Source: Alcaligenes faecalis (GTDB taxonomy: Bacteria; Pseudomonadota; Gammaproteobacteria; Burkholderiales; Burkholderiaceae_B). From it: 64,000 bases of DNA. The first letter of the stretch is position 1, and each line of letters begins with the position of its first letter. The position numbers were made by a program, and so were the translations under genes. Of this stretch, positions 43,539-53,062 are shown in pieces. Under the pieces are notes generated by a model. The model worked only from the letters and a program-made list of their open reading frames with translations. It was not told the DNA's origin and ran no database searches. The stretch is from positions 3,507,860-3,571,859 of the forward strand of contig NZ_CP031747.1 in NCBI RefSeq assembly GCF_005311025.1. The letters are read 5' to 3'.

Positions 43539-44156
43539 ATGAACGCCTCCTTCTCACGCCGCCAGCTCCTGCTTGCCATGCTGGCGACTCCTCTGGTCCT
43601 GAGCGCCTGCGGCGACAAGGCCCCAAAGCAGCCCGCCTTTCGTAATCTGGAAGGTGTAGACATGAGCAGTGCCGACTTTGCCAAGGATTTCAGCTTGCTG
43701 GATACCGAAGGCCAACGTCGCACCATGGCCGACTATCGCGGCAAGATCGTGCTGATCTTCTTTGGTTTTACCCAATGCCCCGACGTCTGCCCGACAGCCC
43801 TGACTCGTGCCGTCGACATCAAGGAACAGTTGGGCGAGGATGGCGACAAGCTGCAAGTCTTGTTTATCTCCATTGACCCGGAGCGCGACACGCCCGAACT
43901 GCTGCAAGCCTACATGCAGGCTTTTGACCCCAGTTTCGTGTCCCTGCGCCCCACCGAGGAAGAGCTGGCCAAAACCGCCAGCGACTTCAAAGTCTTCTAT
44001 CAAAAGGTTCCTACCGGCTCCAGCTACACCATGGACCACAGCGCCTTGACCTATGTGTATGACACACAAGGCAAGTTGCAGATCGCCCTGCGTCATACGC
44101 AAACGGCTGAAGAAGCCGTGGCTGATATCCGCCAGGTACTGGCTCTGAGCAAGTGA
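43539..44156 (+). CDS. SCO1/SenC-family copper chaperone
   Basis: A 205-residue membrane-anchored thioredoxin-fold protein that helps load copper into the CuA site of cytochrome oxidase. Signal with SRRQLLLAMLATPLVLSAC, combining a twin-arginine-like start and a lipobox. The copper site is CPDVC in FFGFTQCPDVCPTAL, with the distal His in TMDHSALTYVYD. All three metal ligands are present. The gene follows the DUF2946 gene and precedes the PCuAC gene by a short gap; together they form a copper delivery operon. Confidence 0.95.
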   Translation: MNASFSRRQLLLAMLATPLVLSACGDKAPKQPAFRNLEGVDMSSADFAKDFSLLDTEGQRRTMADYRGKIVLIFFGFTQCPDVCPTALTRAVDIKEQLGEDGDKLQVLFISIDPERDTPELLQAYMQAFDPSFVSLRPTEEELAKTASDFKVFYQKVPTGSSYTMDHSALTYVYDTQGKLQIALRHTQTAEEAVADIRQVLALSK

Positions 44157-44176
44157 ACCCCAACAGGATTACCAAC

Positions 44177-44656
44177 ATGAAACGTACTATTGCTCGCTCT
44201 CTTTTTTCCCTGGCCGCCTTGCTGAGCCTGCCCACCCTGGCCCAGGCCGAAGTCACCGTTACCGATCCCTGGGTTCGCGCCACGGTTCCCGGCCAGCAAG
44301 CCACCGGCGCCTTCATGGTGCTGCAATCCACCGACAACGCCCAATTGCTGGGCGCCAGCAGCAGCTTGAGCAAACAGGTAGAGGTACACGAAATGGCGAT
44401 GGAAAACGAAGTCATGCGCATGCGCCAGGTTGAAAAAATCGACCTGCCCGCTGGCAAGGCTGTGGAACTGAAACCCGGCGGCTACCACATCATGCTGCTG
44501 GGTCTGGACAAACAGGTTGAGGCGGGCAGTTCCGTGGATCTCACCCTGGAAATCCAGAATGCCGCCGGTCAAAAGGAAGAGCTGAAAATCAGCGCTCCGG
44601 TCCGTGCCTTGAACACCAAGGCTGGCCAGGGTCACCAGGGCGCACACGGCCACTAA
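44177..44656 (+). CDS. PCuAC-family periplasmic copper chaperone
   Basis: A 159-residue secreted Cu(I)-binding protein. Signal peptide to about residue 24 (LLSLPTLAQA), then TVTDPWVRATVPGQQATGAFM, and the H-x-M...M...H-x-M copper site: HEMAMENEVMRMR and GGYHIML. A short His-rich tail (HQGAHGH) could bind further metal. PCuAC hands copper to Sco and the CuA centre. ATG 44177 follows CAGGATTACC; a longer frame starts at 44153 inside the end of the SCO gene. Followed by a clear hairpin terminator. Confidence 0.94.
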   Translation: MKRTIARSLFSLAALLSLPTLAQAEVTVTDPWVRATVPGQQATGAFMVLQSTDNAQLLGASSSLSKQVEVHEMAMENEVMRMRQVEKIDLPAGKAVELKPGGYHIMLLGLDKQVEAGSSVDLTLEIQNAAGQKEELKISAPVRALNTKAGQGHQGAHGH

Positions 44657-44670
44657 GGCCTTGTTCCCAC

Positions 44671-44712
44671 CCCTTCAAACCGCCTGTTTTACCGGTTTGA
44701 AGGGCTTTGTTT
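44671..44712 (+). terminator. Terminator of the copper operon
   Basis: Perfect 12-base-pair stem CCCTTCAAACCG / CGGTTTGAAGGG with a ten-base loop, then CTTTGTTT. Confidence 0.8.
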
Positions 44713-44770
44713 CAGACTTCCGGGTTTTCCATAATTGGCTGGTTTTGATTAGCTAACGTACATTGAAACC

Positions 44771-44889
44771 ACTGACATAGTGTCAGTAAGCTGTCTGAAA
44801 CACAGCTTTCCCAAACTGTCATCATGACAGTTCACCGCCGCCAGAGCGGCCCATAGGCCCTACCGCAACGGTAGGGCCTTCGTGTTTCT
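44771..44889 (+). ncRNA. Array of five consecutive hairpins, possible structured leader or small RNA
   Basis: Five perfect stem-loops follow one another in 110 bases: ACTGACA/TGTCAGT (44771-44787), AGCTGT/ACAGCT (about 44789-44809), AACTGTCAT/ATGACAGTT (44814-44832), GCCGC/GCGGC (44837-44850) and AGGCCCTACCG/CGGTAGGGCCT (44855-44879), the last trailed by TTCGTGTTT like a terminator. No frame here is coding. It stands between the copper operon terminator and the HdeD-like gene, about 100 bases before its ATG. It may be a terminated small RNA, an attenuating leader, or protein-binding DNA palindromes. Confidence 0.5.
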
Positions 44890-44982
44890 GCAGCAGGCTC
44901 TTTGCATATCACTAGGCCCTTGCCCGGGCCTGGAGTAAAGTTAAGACCGTAGCGTCGGTTTAACCTTGCAAGGAGTACATAG

Positions 44983-45552
44983 ATGGCTCTAAGTCCACAT
45001 GACAACAATCGCTCTGAGTTGCTACGTCAACTGCCCTTGAAACCAGGATGGTTTATTGGTCTGGGCATCGCCCTGATTATTCTGGGTCTGATCGCCTTGA
45101 TCTACGTGGTTGGCGCCACGGTTGCCAGCGTGGTGTACGTCGGCATCCTGATGACCATAGGCGGCGTGCTACATCTGGCTCATGCATGGAGTTCCAAAGG
45201 CTGGCGCGGCTTTCTGTTCTGGAGCTTGAGCGGCATTTTGTACTTGTTCGCCGGTTTGATTGCCATCAGCAACCCCTTGGTAGGTGCCACCGTCCTGACC
45301 CTGATTTTTGGCGCCTTCCTGATTGCTTCCGGCGCATTCCGACTCTGGATCTGGTTTCAGAACCGGGCCCAGGCAGGTGGCGGCTGGATGGCTTTTTCCG
45401 GCCTGATTACACTGGCAGCCGGTTTGATCATTGCCGCAGGCTGGCCCGGCAATAGCGTATGGATTCTGGGCCTGATTCTGGGTATTGATTTGCTGACCCA
45501 AGGTTGGGCCAGCTTGTTGATTGGTATGGCAATCAAGCGCAATCAGAACTAA
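44983..45552 (+). CDS. HdeD-family (DUF308) membrane protein
   Basis: A 189-residue inner-membrane protein with six predicted helices in three similar pairs; GWFIGLGIALIILGLIALIY, then LFWSLSGILYLFAGLIAI and AFSGLITLAAGLIIAAGWP repeat the DUF308 pattern. E. coli HdeD acts in acid resistance at high cell density; the biochemical role is unknown. An AAGGAG lies upstream of the ATG. The gene is preceded by the hairpin array and ends before a strong bidirectional terminator. Confidence 0.92.
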   Translation: MALSPHDNNRSELLRQLPLKPGWFIGLGIALIILGLIALIYVVGATVASVVYVGILMTIGGVLHLAHAWSSKGWRGFLFWSLSGILYLFAGLIAISNPLVGATVLTLIFGAFLIASGAFRLWIWFQNRAQAGGGWMAFSGLITLAAGLIIAAGWPGNSVWILGLILGIDLLTQGWASLLIGMAIKRNQN

Positions 45553-45624
45553 ACCATCGGCCAGGATCAAACCCCTGCGTCGGGATTGATCTCCGCTGAC
45601 TAAATCACTGCAAATCACTCCGAA

Positions 45625-45663
45625 AAAATGCCCGACCAGAAGCAGATTCTGGTCGGGCATTTT
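45625..45663. terminator. Strong bidirectional terminator
   Basis: AAAATGCCCGACCAGAA against its perfect complement with a five-base loop, A-rich on the left and T-rich on the right; serves the converging HdeD-like and HAD genes. Confidence 0.92.
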
Positions 45664-45753
45664 GCTATCTTGATCTCCCGCCCTGGACTGTAGATCTGCC
45701 ACCAGGCTGCCAAGCCTGCAACTCACGCGGTACAGAGCAAACCCTACAATCGA

Positions 45754-46368
45754 CTATCGGACTTCCAGCGCTGGCAGAGCGGCATCCCTTCCCCGCAGCC
45801 AGGGCTGACGCGTATGGGCCAGCATCTGCGCATCACCGGGGCTATCACCATAGGCCATATCCAGCTCCACGGGTTTATCGCCCAGCCACGCCTGCAAGCG
45901 ATTCACCTTCTCCTGCCCCCAGCAATTGGCGCTGGCCATGCCCACACAACCTTGTTGATCATCAAAGGCCAACTCTGTCGCCAGCACCTGAGCCATTCCC
46001 TGTGCTTGCGCCCAGGGCTGTAAATAAATGGACGGCGAGGCACTGACCAGCACCACCGTATCTCCCCGCTCTCGATGGGCACGGACTCGTTCCATCATTT
46101 CCGGGCGGACAATCTGCGGCACATAGTCCCGCACATAGGTGTCGGCTAAAGCCTGAACCTGCTCCCGGCTCAAACCACCCAAGGCACTGCGTAGAAAACG
46201 GTGCTTGATCGCCTGACGACGCTGCGGACCGCGATCCCAGACCAGGACGCGAGGCACGCAAGCTAAATAGGCACGAATACAGACTGGCCAGCCTCGCATG
46301 CGACGTATAAAGTCCTGCAAGCTGTCCCGGTCTGTAATCGTGCCATCAAAATCAAATGCGACCAGCAC
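45754..46368 (-). CDS. HAD-superfamily phosphatase, subfamily IB
   Basis: A phosphatase-like protein of 204 residues. Motif I is FDFDGTITDRDS with the nucleophile and acid Asp, motif II is VVLVSASPSIYLQPWA (the S-A-S typical of phosphoserine phosphatase-like IB enzymes), and motif III/IV is the Lys in QEKVNRLQAWLG with MAYGDSPGDAQML. Substrates in this subfamily include phosphoserine, phosphoethanolamine and lysophospholipid-type molecules. I place the start at GTG 46368, just before the first strand and after AAAGGGG; an upstream GTG at 46416 is possible. Confidence 0.88.
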   Translation of the reverse strand: MLVAFDFDGTITDRDSLQDFIRRMRGWPVCIRAYLACVPRVLVWDRGPQRRQAIKHRFLRSALGGLSREQVQALADTYVRDYVPQIVRPEMMERVRAHRERGDTVVLVSASPSIYLQPWAQAQGMAQVLATELAFDDQQGCVGMASANCWGQEKVNRLQAWLGDKPVELDMAYGDSPGDAQMLAHTRQPWLRGRDAALPALEVR

Positions 46369-46437
46369 AGGTACCCCTTTGGTTTTCAGAAAAAGGGCTA
46401 GTGTAAAGGGGAACACCAGCCCTTCCCAAGCCCTGCT

Positions 46438-47817
46438 TTATAAGGCCCAGCCACCCAGGTAGAAAACGACCAGGGCAATGGCAATCAGAACCGTGCCCAC
46501 ATTCAGGCGACGCAGTTCACCCGAGAACAGGCGACCCAGCACCAGCGTGCAAAAGCCCAGCATGATGCCTGTGACAATATTGACGGTCAGCACGATAAAC
46601 ACGGCGCACACCAGACCCGCCATGGTGTCGACCGTATCTTCGGTATTCAGATGACGCACACCGCCCAGCATGAGCAAGCCCACATACATCAAGGCAGGCG
46701 CAGTCGCATAGGAAGGCACCAGACCGGCCAAAGGCGACAGGAAGATCAGCATCAGGAAACCCAGGCCAACCACCACCGCGGTCAGACCGGTACGTCCCCC
46801 GGCGGCTGTGCCGGCAGCAGATTCAATGTAGGCGGCGGCAGGCGAAGCCCCCAAGCTGGCAGACACCAAAGAGCTGAGCGAATCCGTCGTCAGGGCGCGG
46901 CTGCCATTGATGATCTGGCCATCCTTGTCCAATTGCCCGGCATTGCCCGCGACCGCACGAATCGTGCCGGTCGCATCAAACACGGCTGTCATCACCAGAG
47001 CCAGCACACTGGGCAGGACGACCGCATTCAAGGCCCCGCCTATGTCCATGGCACCGATCAAGGAGTTCTCGCCCAGCAAGCTAGGCATGGCAAACAGGCC
47101 AGTAAAGCGCACATTGGGATCGAAGATCAGGCCTACCGCCGACAGACCCAAGATCACCAGCAAGATACCGCCCGTGACACGACGACGCTCCAGGCCAAAA
47201 ATCGCTGCCAGACCCAGCACACTCAGCCAGACCGGCATGGACGTGACGTCCCCCAGGGCAACCGGCAGACCTGCGCCCGTATTACGGGTCACCAGACCTA
47301 CCTCGTTGGAAGCGATCATCAACAAGAACAGGCCAATTCCGATACCCGTGCCATGCGCGATGCCCAGGGGCAAATTGCGCAGAATCCAGGTACGAATCCC
47401 GGTAGCGGAAATCAGAGTAAAGATCAGGCCCATCAGGAACACGGCACCCAGGGCGACGGCCGGGCTGAGTTGCTGACCCAGCACCAAGTCAAAAGCCAAG
47501 AACGCAGTCAAGGACAAGGCACAGCCCACCGCAATGGGCAGATTCGCCCACAGCCCCATCAGCAGGGAGCCAAAAGCGCTGGTCAGACACACGGCCACAA
47601 AGACCGACGAGGTATCAAAGCCCGCCTTGCCCAGCATGGACGGTACGACAAATACGGAATAAACCATTGCCAGGAATGTCGTCAGCCCTGCCAAGACCTC
47701 CTGACGCAGAGAACTGCCGCGCTCTGTATAGGCAAAATGTTTCTGCAACCAACCGCCAGCAACCGGAGGGACCAGGGCCTCCTGCCCTGGCCGCAATGCG
47801 GATTCTTGCTCAGCCAT
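46438..47817 (-). CDS. NCS2-family purine permease (AzgA/GhxP-like)
   Basis: Inner-membrane proton-coupled nucleobase importer of 459 residues with fourteen helices expected. Family motifs: [25 protein letters not shown] near the N-terminus, the substrate region [13 protein letters not shown] and [40 protein letters not shown]. This branch transports adenine or guanine/hypoxanthine. The ATG has TAAAGGAGC upstream. The 5' region to 48133 is long enough for a regulatory leader. Confidence 0.93.
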   Translation of the reverse strand: MAEQESALRPGQEALVPPVAGGWLQKHFAYTERGSSLRQEVLAGLTTFLAMVYSVFVVPSMLGKAGFDTSSVFVAVCLTSAFGSLLMGLWANLPIAVGCALSLTAFLAFDLVLGQQLSPAVALGAVFLMGLIFTLISATGIRTWILRNLPLGIAHGTGIGIGLFLLMIASNEVGLVTRNTGAGLPVALGDVTSMPVWLSVLGLAAIFGLERRRVTGGILLVILGLSAVGLIFDPNVRFTGLFAMPSLLGENSLIGAMDIGGALNAVVLPSVLALVMTAVFDATGTIRAVAGNAGQLDKDGQIINGSRALTTDSLSSLVSASLGASPAAAYIESAAGTAAGGRTGLTAVVVGLGFLMLIFLSPLAGLVPSYATAPALMYVGLLMLGGVRHLNTEDTVDTMAGLVCAVFIVLTVNIVTGIMLGFCTLVLGRLFSGELRRLNVGTVLIAIALVVFYLGGWAL

Positions 47818-48133
47818 ACTTCATGCTCCTTTATCAGTATTGTGATGTCTGAAACGGTACGTTGCCGTCATCAGGAATCAGTAATGGACAGTTCCAGCCC
47901 CAAAGGGGGCAAGAGACTTCTCACACGCTGAATCAAAGAAAACGCCGAGCAAAGACGAGTCCTGCCCTGCCCGCAACAAGGTGCAGACATAGGCAGAAAG
48001 AAGTAGGTATGCGGGGGTGTCTCCGACCGAACCGAGGCCTTTGCGGCGCTTCTTTTGATCCCGATAATGGGAAGTGAGGCCCATTCTACGAGCCGTCAAG
48101 GACGGGAAAATCACCTCTAGGTAATGAGGGTTA
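47818..48133 (-). other. Long 5' region of the purine permease, no gene
   Basis: A 316-base spacer read leftward into the permease gene. It contains inverted repeats AATGGG/CCCATT (48066-48085), CCGTC/GACGG (48093-48105) and GCCCC/GGGGC (about 47893-47906). A purine-responsive leader would be natural here, but I could not match it to a riboswitch class I know, nor to 6S or SRP RNA. Frames crossing it are not coding. Confidence 0.4.
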
Positions 48134-49885
48134 TCAATCGCTTCGGTGGCGAGATACAGGCATATAGGCTTGGCCGATGAACTGCTGGCGCAACTGCTGC
48201 CATTGACGTTGCATATCCTGGGCCTGCTGCTGGTCGGGTCGCAAACGCTCTGGTTCCAAGTGCATCAGAGCCAATCCATATTTGGCCGCCGACAGCTCCT
48301 GCGCGACGCTGGCTGACTGTTGCACCGCCTGGGCAGGACGTTCCTGCCATAAGCTGCCCAGGCCGCTCAAACTGTCAGAAGCCTTGGCCAAACGCTGACG
48401 TACCGAACCTGCAATACTGACAGGCCAGATCTGGGTAAACATCACGTACATCACCGCATTGCCCAGCAAAATACCGATCACCCGATCACGGGCCGAATCC
48501 AGGTCAAAGCTGGGACCAAAGCCCTGCAAGGTCACCAGATAAAAGGCAAAGGCAATTTGAATGCCGGCATACGAGATACGTTCCGGGCCATAAAATACCC
48601 AGGCCCCTAACAGGGACACCAGGAATACCACGACCATCAAGCCGCCAATATCCAGCAGATGCGGCATCACAAACAAGATGGTGATAAAGCCCAGCGCCGC
48701 CCCCAGCAAACAGCCCACAATCCGCAAGGTCAGCTTGTGTACGGTTTCCCCGGTAGAGCCCAAAGCGGCCACGTAGCAGGTAATCATGGCAGTATGAATG
48801 CCCTGCCAGTCTGCCGCGCTATAGATCAGATAACAAAGCACTGCAGCTGCCGTCGCCTTCAAGGCATGGTGCTGATAAACCGGATTACTAAAGGCGTCGG
48901 GCACCATGAAGGAGCCATGTTCCGGATCCGCTTTGCCAATAGACACCGCCCCCGACAAGGCCAGCAAGGCATCGCGCAAATCTTGTTCGGCCAAAGAACT
49001 GGAGGCTGACAGCTCGGGCAGATCATCCATCTGCGGCAAACGCCCTTGTTCAATCTCCTGTGCGCTGCGTTCGCACATCTGGGCAAATGCTGTGGCCTGC
49101 TCATTGTCCAGATGCTGATCGCGCAAGACGGCAACCGCCAGCAAGGCTCGGTAGGTATTCAAGATGGCCTGATCCAGTTCTGCCTGCTCTTGTGCAGGCC
49201 GCAAATGAAACAGCCGTATCCAGCCCAGTCGCTTCTGTTGTGCACTGACTCCCAAAGCCAGTTCATCCCACAAATCCTGCGTATCTGCCTGCCCCATCAA
49301 ACCCTGGGCCGACAAACGCAAACGCGCTGCCAGTTCACGGCGCAACACCTTGTGCGGGTACAAACCAAAACAGAGATTGAAGATCAGCACCAGGCCCATG
49401 GGGGCGCAGGTCATCAACCAGGCATAAAGCACGGCACGGGTAGCAATCTCGCCAAAGGGCACATAGCCCAACAAGGTCAGCACAAAGGCGATGACCAAGG
49501 CAATAATCCCGCCCAAAGGCCCCAGCTTGCTGGCTACCCCGAGAAACAACAGCACAAAGGAGGTCAGCACCATGGCCAGCAAACGCCAGGCCGGATACTG
49601 AATCGTGACCTGAATCAATGGCACCATCAGCAGCACCACAATGGACACCAGCACCACCAGAGCCAGCGCCAGTACCGAGCTTTCGCCGGCATCGGACTTC
49701 ATCACAAAGAAGATCACAAAGCAGCTGACGGCAGACTCGGGAATACCGTAGTTCATGGCCAGCAGCACCATCAAGGCGCACAGCACTGCCACGCGCCAGC
49801 TTTGCGCCAGACGACCGGGGGTGGGCTGCAAGTCTTGCCAGACCAGCCGCGCCAGACCCGACACGCCGGTCTTAGCAGTTGCCAT
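48134..49885 (-). CDS. FUSC-family permease of an MdtNO-like efflux system
   Basis: A 583-residue inner-membrane protein with two sets of helices (about 35-185 and 345-510) separated by a cytoplasmic helical region, as in MdtO and AaeB. Its stretches SWRVAVLCALMVLLAMNYGIPESAVSCFVIFFVMKSD and WQGIHTAMITCYVAALGSTGETVHKLTLRIVGCLLGAALG are typical. With the membrane-fusion protein upstream it should form an inner-membrane pump for aromatic or toxic compounds. I start at ATG 49885, which lies within the end of the fusion-protein gene (14-base overlap). Confidence 0.92.
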   Translation of the reverse strand: MATAKTGVSGLARLVWQDLQPTPGRLAQSWRVAVLCALMVLLAMNYGIPESAVSCFVIFFVMKSDAGESSVLALALVVLVSIVVLLMVPLIQVTIQYPAWRLLAMVLTSFVLLFLGVASKLGPLGGIIALVIAFVLTLLGYVPFGEIATRAVLYAWLMTCAPMGLVLIFNLCFGLYPHKVLRRELAARLRLSAQGLMGQADTQDLWDELALGVSAQQKRLGWIRLFHLRPAQEQAELDQAILNTYRALLAVAVLRDQHLDNEQATAFAQMCERSAQEIEQGRLPQMDDLPELSASSSLAEQDLRDALLALSGAVSIGKADPEHGSFMVPDAFSNPVYQHHALKATAAAVLCYLIYSAADWQGIHTAMITCYVAALGSTGETVHKLTLRIVGCLLGAALGFITILFVMPHLLDIGGLMVVVFLVSLLGAWVFYGPERISYAGIQIAFAFYLVTLQGFGPSFDLDSARDRVIGILLGNAVMYVMFTQIWPVSIAGSVRQRLAKASDSLSGLGSLWQERPAQAVQQSASVAQELSAAKYGLALMHLEPERLRPDQQQAQDMQRQWQQLRQQFIGQAYMPVSRHRSD

Positions 49886-50921
49886 CGCGATGAATAATAG
49901 TGGTGGCCGAGGCACCCATGCGCATCAAGTCCTCGGGCGGGGCATCCAGACGGATACGCACTGGAAAGCGTTGCGCTACCCGTACCCAGTTCATGGATTT
50001 CTGAATATAGGGCAGGCTGCGCGGCAGATTGATCTGCTCCTGGCTGCTGACGCCCCAACCAATTTCCTCTACCTTGCCCGAGAGCTTGCGCGAAGGATCG
50101 GACATCACATACACCGTGGCGCAGGCCCCTGGCTTGATCTCTTTCAGATCCGTTTCACGGTACATGCCCGTGACATACCAGGAATCCGTATCCAGCAAGG
50201 TAAAGACAGACGTGCCGGGCATCAGATGTTCTCCCGAGCCGATACGCAAGCCCACGATACGACCGTTGTGCGGTGCCTTGACCTGAGTATGTTCCAGATC
50301 ACGCTGGGCCATCGCCAAACCTGCCTGTCGCGCTTGCACCATGGCTTCTTCTGCCTGCGTATTGCCGACCAGAGCCTGAGCGGCCCCGGATTGCTCTGTT
50401 GCCTGTTTCAAGGTGACTTGAGCATCACGCAGCAAGGTATTGGCTTCATCCAATTGCTGTTGGGAGACATAGCCCTTGGCCGCCAGATTCGCCAAGCGAC
50501 GCTGGCTTTGCGTGGCCATCGTCAAATTGGTTTTAGCGCGGGTAATCTGATCATCGGCAATTACGGCGTTATGCCCTTCTGCGCGCACAGCCCGTTGCTT
50601 CATGTCCAGCGTAGCCTGAGCCAGCGCCAGTTCAGCCTGGGCCTGTTCCAGACGCAGCTGATAAAACACCGGGTCTACGGTAAAGAGCAGTTCATCGCGG
50701 CTGACAAACTGACCGTCACGCACCATCATGCGCTCAATGTGTCCAGGCAAGGAGCTGGAGATATGCACCACATCGGCACCGATCACCGCGTCTTCGGACA
50801 AAGGGTTGTTGGCAGAGCGCTGCAAATACCACCAAGCCAAGACAATGGCGGCGACAACAATCAGCACGCTCAGCAGGCGGGCAGCGCCTTTACGGGGGGA
50901 GGATTTCTGTGCCTGGGTCAT
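49872..50921 (-). CDS. HlyD/MdtN-like membrane-fusion protein
   Basis: Periplasmic adaptor of 349 residues with an N-terminal membrane anchor (LLSVLIVVAAIVLAWWY), a lipoyl half (VVHISSSLPGHIERMMVRDGQFVSRDELLFTVD), a long coiled-coil hairpin (about 85-205), the second lipoyl half (VKAPHNGRIVGLRIGSGEHLMPG) and a beta-barrel. This is the MdtN/AaeA layout used with FUSC permeases. It sits seven bases after the YtcA-like gene and overlaps the permease gene. Confidence 0.94.
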   Translation of the reverse strand: MTQAQKSSPRKGAARLLSVLIVVAAIVLAWWYLQRSANNPLSEDAVIGADVVHISSSLPGHIERMMVRDGQFVSRDELLFTVDPVFYQLRLEQAQAELALAQATLDMKQRAVRAEGHNAVIADDQITRAKTNLTMATQSQRRLANLAAKGYVSQQQLDEANTLLRDAQVTLKQATEQSGAAQALVGNTQAEEAMVQARQAGLAMAQRDLEHTQVKAPHNGRIVGLRIGSGEHLMPGTSVFTLLDTDSWYVTGMYRETDLKEIKPGACATVYVMSDPSRKLSGKVEEIGWGVSSQEQINLPRSLPYIQKSMNWVRVAQRFPVRIRLDAPPEDLMRMGASATTIIHRDGNC

Positions 50922-50928
50922 GGCTCAG

Positions 50929-51183
50929 TCACTCGAAGAAAAGAAGAAGTGCGGCAAAGGTCAGTGCCAGCGTCAAGCAGGCATAGACAGGCAAACGCAT
51001 GGGCAGGGCATCATCCACACCTGCACGAATCAGCCCCCAACGAATCAGCAAGGTCAGCAGCACGGCGCCCAGCACACACACCAGCCAGGCCGGGAAATAC
51101 GAACCCGCCATATAGACCGAAGGGGCAAGAGAACATCCCCCCAACAAGGGCAAGACAGCCAGACCGGCTAGTAGCGCACGCAT
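50929..51183 (-). CDS. YtcA-like small lipoprotein of the MdtNO locus
   Basis: An 84-residue lipoprotein: signal with lipobox (LAVLPLLGGC), then SLAPSVYMAGSYFPAWL and two further membrane helices (about 33-52 and 66-83). Proteins of this plan (YtcA family) are encoded directly upstream of MdtN-like genes in enterobacteria; their function is unknown. I use ATG 51183, nine bases from GGGAG; ATG 51192 abuts the same site. First gene of the three-gene efflux operon. Confidence 0.85.
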   Translation of the reverse strand: MRALLAGLAVLPLLGGCSLAPSVYMAGSYFPAWLVCVLGAVLLTLLIRWGLIRAGVDDALPMRLPVYACLTLALTFAALLLFFE

Positions 51184-51386
51184 GCGTGGCATCTCCCTGA
51201 TTATTGTTAAACCGATCTGCGCATGGCGCCCTGATCGCTGCGACGAATTGTACCTGAGCCCTTTCAAAGACATCATTTATATCTCTGCCGGATTAAGCAA
51301 CTGTGTATCTATGATTTTCACGAGTATAGTGACAAACATCTTTCTGATAGGGTCTCAATAACCTCGGTTATTTACACAGAGTTGCC

Positions 51387-53021
51387 ATGGATGACGTAAA
51401 CCTGACTTTAAGCATGCTGGCCGCCGTTTTAATCAGTAACAGCGTGGTCAAGATAATACCTGTTGCCATCCCTGCCCCTCTCGTACAGATTTTGCTCGGC
51501 TTTCTGATTGCCGGCTGGTTCAATCATGGGATGACCCTGAATCCGGATCTGTTCTTTTATCTGTTTCTGCCGCCCTTATTATTTCTGGATGGCTGGCGCA
51601 TTTCCAAGGAAAGTTTAATTCGGGACCGAATTGGCATTCTGGTTCTGGCTTTTATTCTGGTCTTTTTAACGGTATTCGGATTAGGCCACGTGCTGCACTG
51701 GCTCATTCCTGCCATGCCTTTGCCAGTGGCCTTCGCCTTGGCCGCCATTGTCTCGCCAACTGACCCTGTTGCCGTCTCGGCCATTACCCGCCGCGTGCCT
51801 CTGCCGCCACGACTGCAGGCCTTGCTGGAGGGTGAATCCCTGTTCAACGATGCCAGCGGTCTGGTTGCGTTTCGACTTGCTGTAGCCCTGGCCCTGGGCG
51901 GCTCTTTCTCCATCACGTCTGCCAGCCAGAACTTCCTGTGGCTAACGCTGGCCGGCCTGGTCGTGGGCGTAGTGACCACGCGTGCCCTGCTTTTTCTGCG
52001 TAATCTCTTTGTACGCCGCTGGGGCGAAGAGCCAGGGCCAGAAGTTCTGTTCAGCCTGCTTCTGCCTTTTGCGTCCTACTTCCTGGCCGAACAAATGGAG
52101 GCCTCCGGCATTCTGGCCGCTGTCGCGGCAGGCGTGACCATGAGCTACGCCGAGCTCTCGGGCAATGCACTGGCGGCCACCCGTATGCAGCGCAAGACCG
52201 TCTGGGACACCTTGCAACTTAGTTTGAATGGCATGATGTTCGTCCTGCTGGGCGAGCAACTACCCGCTATCTTTCGCGGCGCGGTACAGGTTGTCCAGGA
52301 GACCGGCCACCATAATCCAGCCTGGCTGCTGGTCTATGCGGTCGCGATGTGTACCACCCTGATTTTGCTGCGCTTTCTATGCGTTTACGCTTACCTGTGG
52401 CTACGACGCGGCCTGTCCCTGCTGGGCTTGCATCATGATGCTGAAACCGCCCAAGCCAACCCGCGTCTGGTGCTGGTGCTGTCCATTGCCGGGGTACGGG
52501 GTGCCGTCACCCTGGCCGGTGTCATGACCTTGCCGCTCACTCTTGCCGATGGCAGTCCTTTTCCTGCCCGAGATCTGGCCATTTTCCTGGCCTCCGTCGT
52601 CATTATCGTGTCACTGCTGACGGCCAGCCTGGCCCTGCCACCCATCATGAAACGAGTCAGCTTCCCTGCCCTGCGTCGACGTCAGGAGCAGGAAGATCGG
52701 GCCGAGCAAGCCGTACGTCACGCCAGCGCCCAGTCGGTGGCGCAGACATTGAATGACTTGATTGCGCACAATCCCGAGTCCTCAGGGGCGCGTTACACGG
52801 CCATGGCCGACCGCGTCCTGGGCACTATTGCTCACAGCCCTCAAGGCGACGGACTGGCGCCGGATCTGGCAGAACAAGCACTGGAAAAAGACATGCAAAT
52901 CCGGGCCATCCACGCCGCGCGTGAGGCCGTTTACACCTTAGCTCGCACACACCAGATATCCGATGAAATCGCTCGCGAACGGGTCCGCCTGCTGGATCTG
53001 ATCGAACTGCGTATGTCTTGA
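51387..53021 (+). CDS. CPA1-family Na+/H+ antiporter (NhaP/YjcE-like)
   Basis: A 544-residue cation/proton antiporter with about twelve helices and a C-terminal cytoplasmic tail (about 430-544). The ion site is in AAIVSPTDPVAVSAI and LLEGESLFNDASGLVAFRLA (the Asp of ND), with the Arg in VLSIAGVRGAVTLAGVMTLPL. Provides sodium or potassium export and pH homeostasis. It is divergent from the YtcA-MdtNO-like operon across a 200-base AT-rich spacer. Confidence 0.94.
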   Translation: MDDVNLTLSMLAAVLISNSVVKIIPVAIPAPLVQILLGFLIAGWFNHGMTLNPDLFFYLFLPPLLFLDGWRISKESLIRDRIGILVLAFILVFLTVFGLGHVLHWLIPAMPLPVAFALAAIVSPTDPVAVSAITRRVPLPPRLQALLEGESLFNDASGLVAFRLAVALALGGSFSITSASQNFLWLTLAGLVVGVVTTRALLFLRNLFVRRWGEEPGPEVLFSLLLPFASYFLAEQMEASGILAAVAAGVTMSYAELSGNALAATRMQRKTVWDTLQLSLNGMMFVLLGEQLPAIFRGAVQVVQETGHHNPAWLLVYAVAMCTTLILLRFLCVYAYLWLRRGLSLLGLHHDAETAQANPRLVLVLSIAGVRGAVTLAGVMTLPLTLADGSPFPARDLAIFLASVVIIVSLLTASLALPPIMKRVSFPALRRRQEQEDRAEQAVRHASAQSVAQTLNDLIAHNPESSGARYTAMADRVLGTIAHSPQGDGLAPDLAEQALEKDMQIRAIHAAREAVYTLARTHQISDEIARERVRLLDLIELRMS

Positions 53022-53062
53022 GTCCGCCTTCCTTTCATTTATCGTTGATTTTTTAGGACGCC

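Noticed and set aside
47818..48133. Candidate 6S RNA or SRP RNA in the permease leader
   Set aside because: The hairpin CTCGG/TCGGAG looked suggestive, but pairing is poor and the conserved SRP and 6S motifs are absent.
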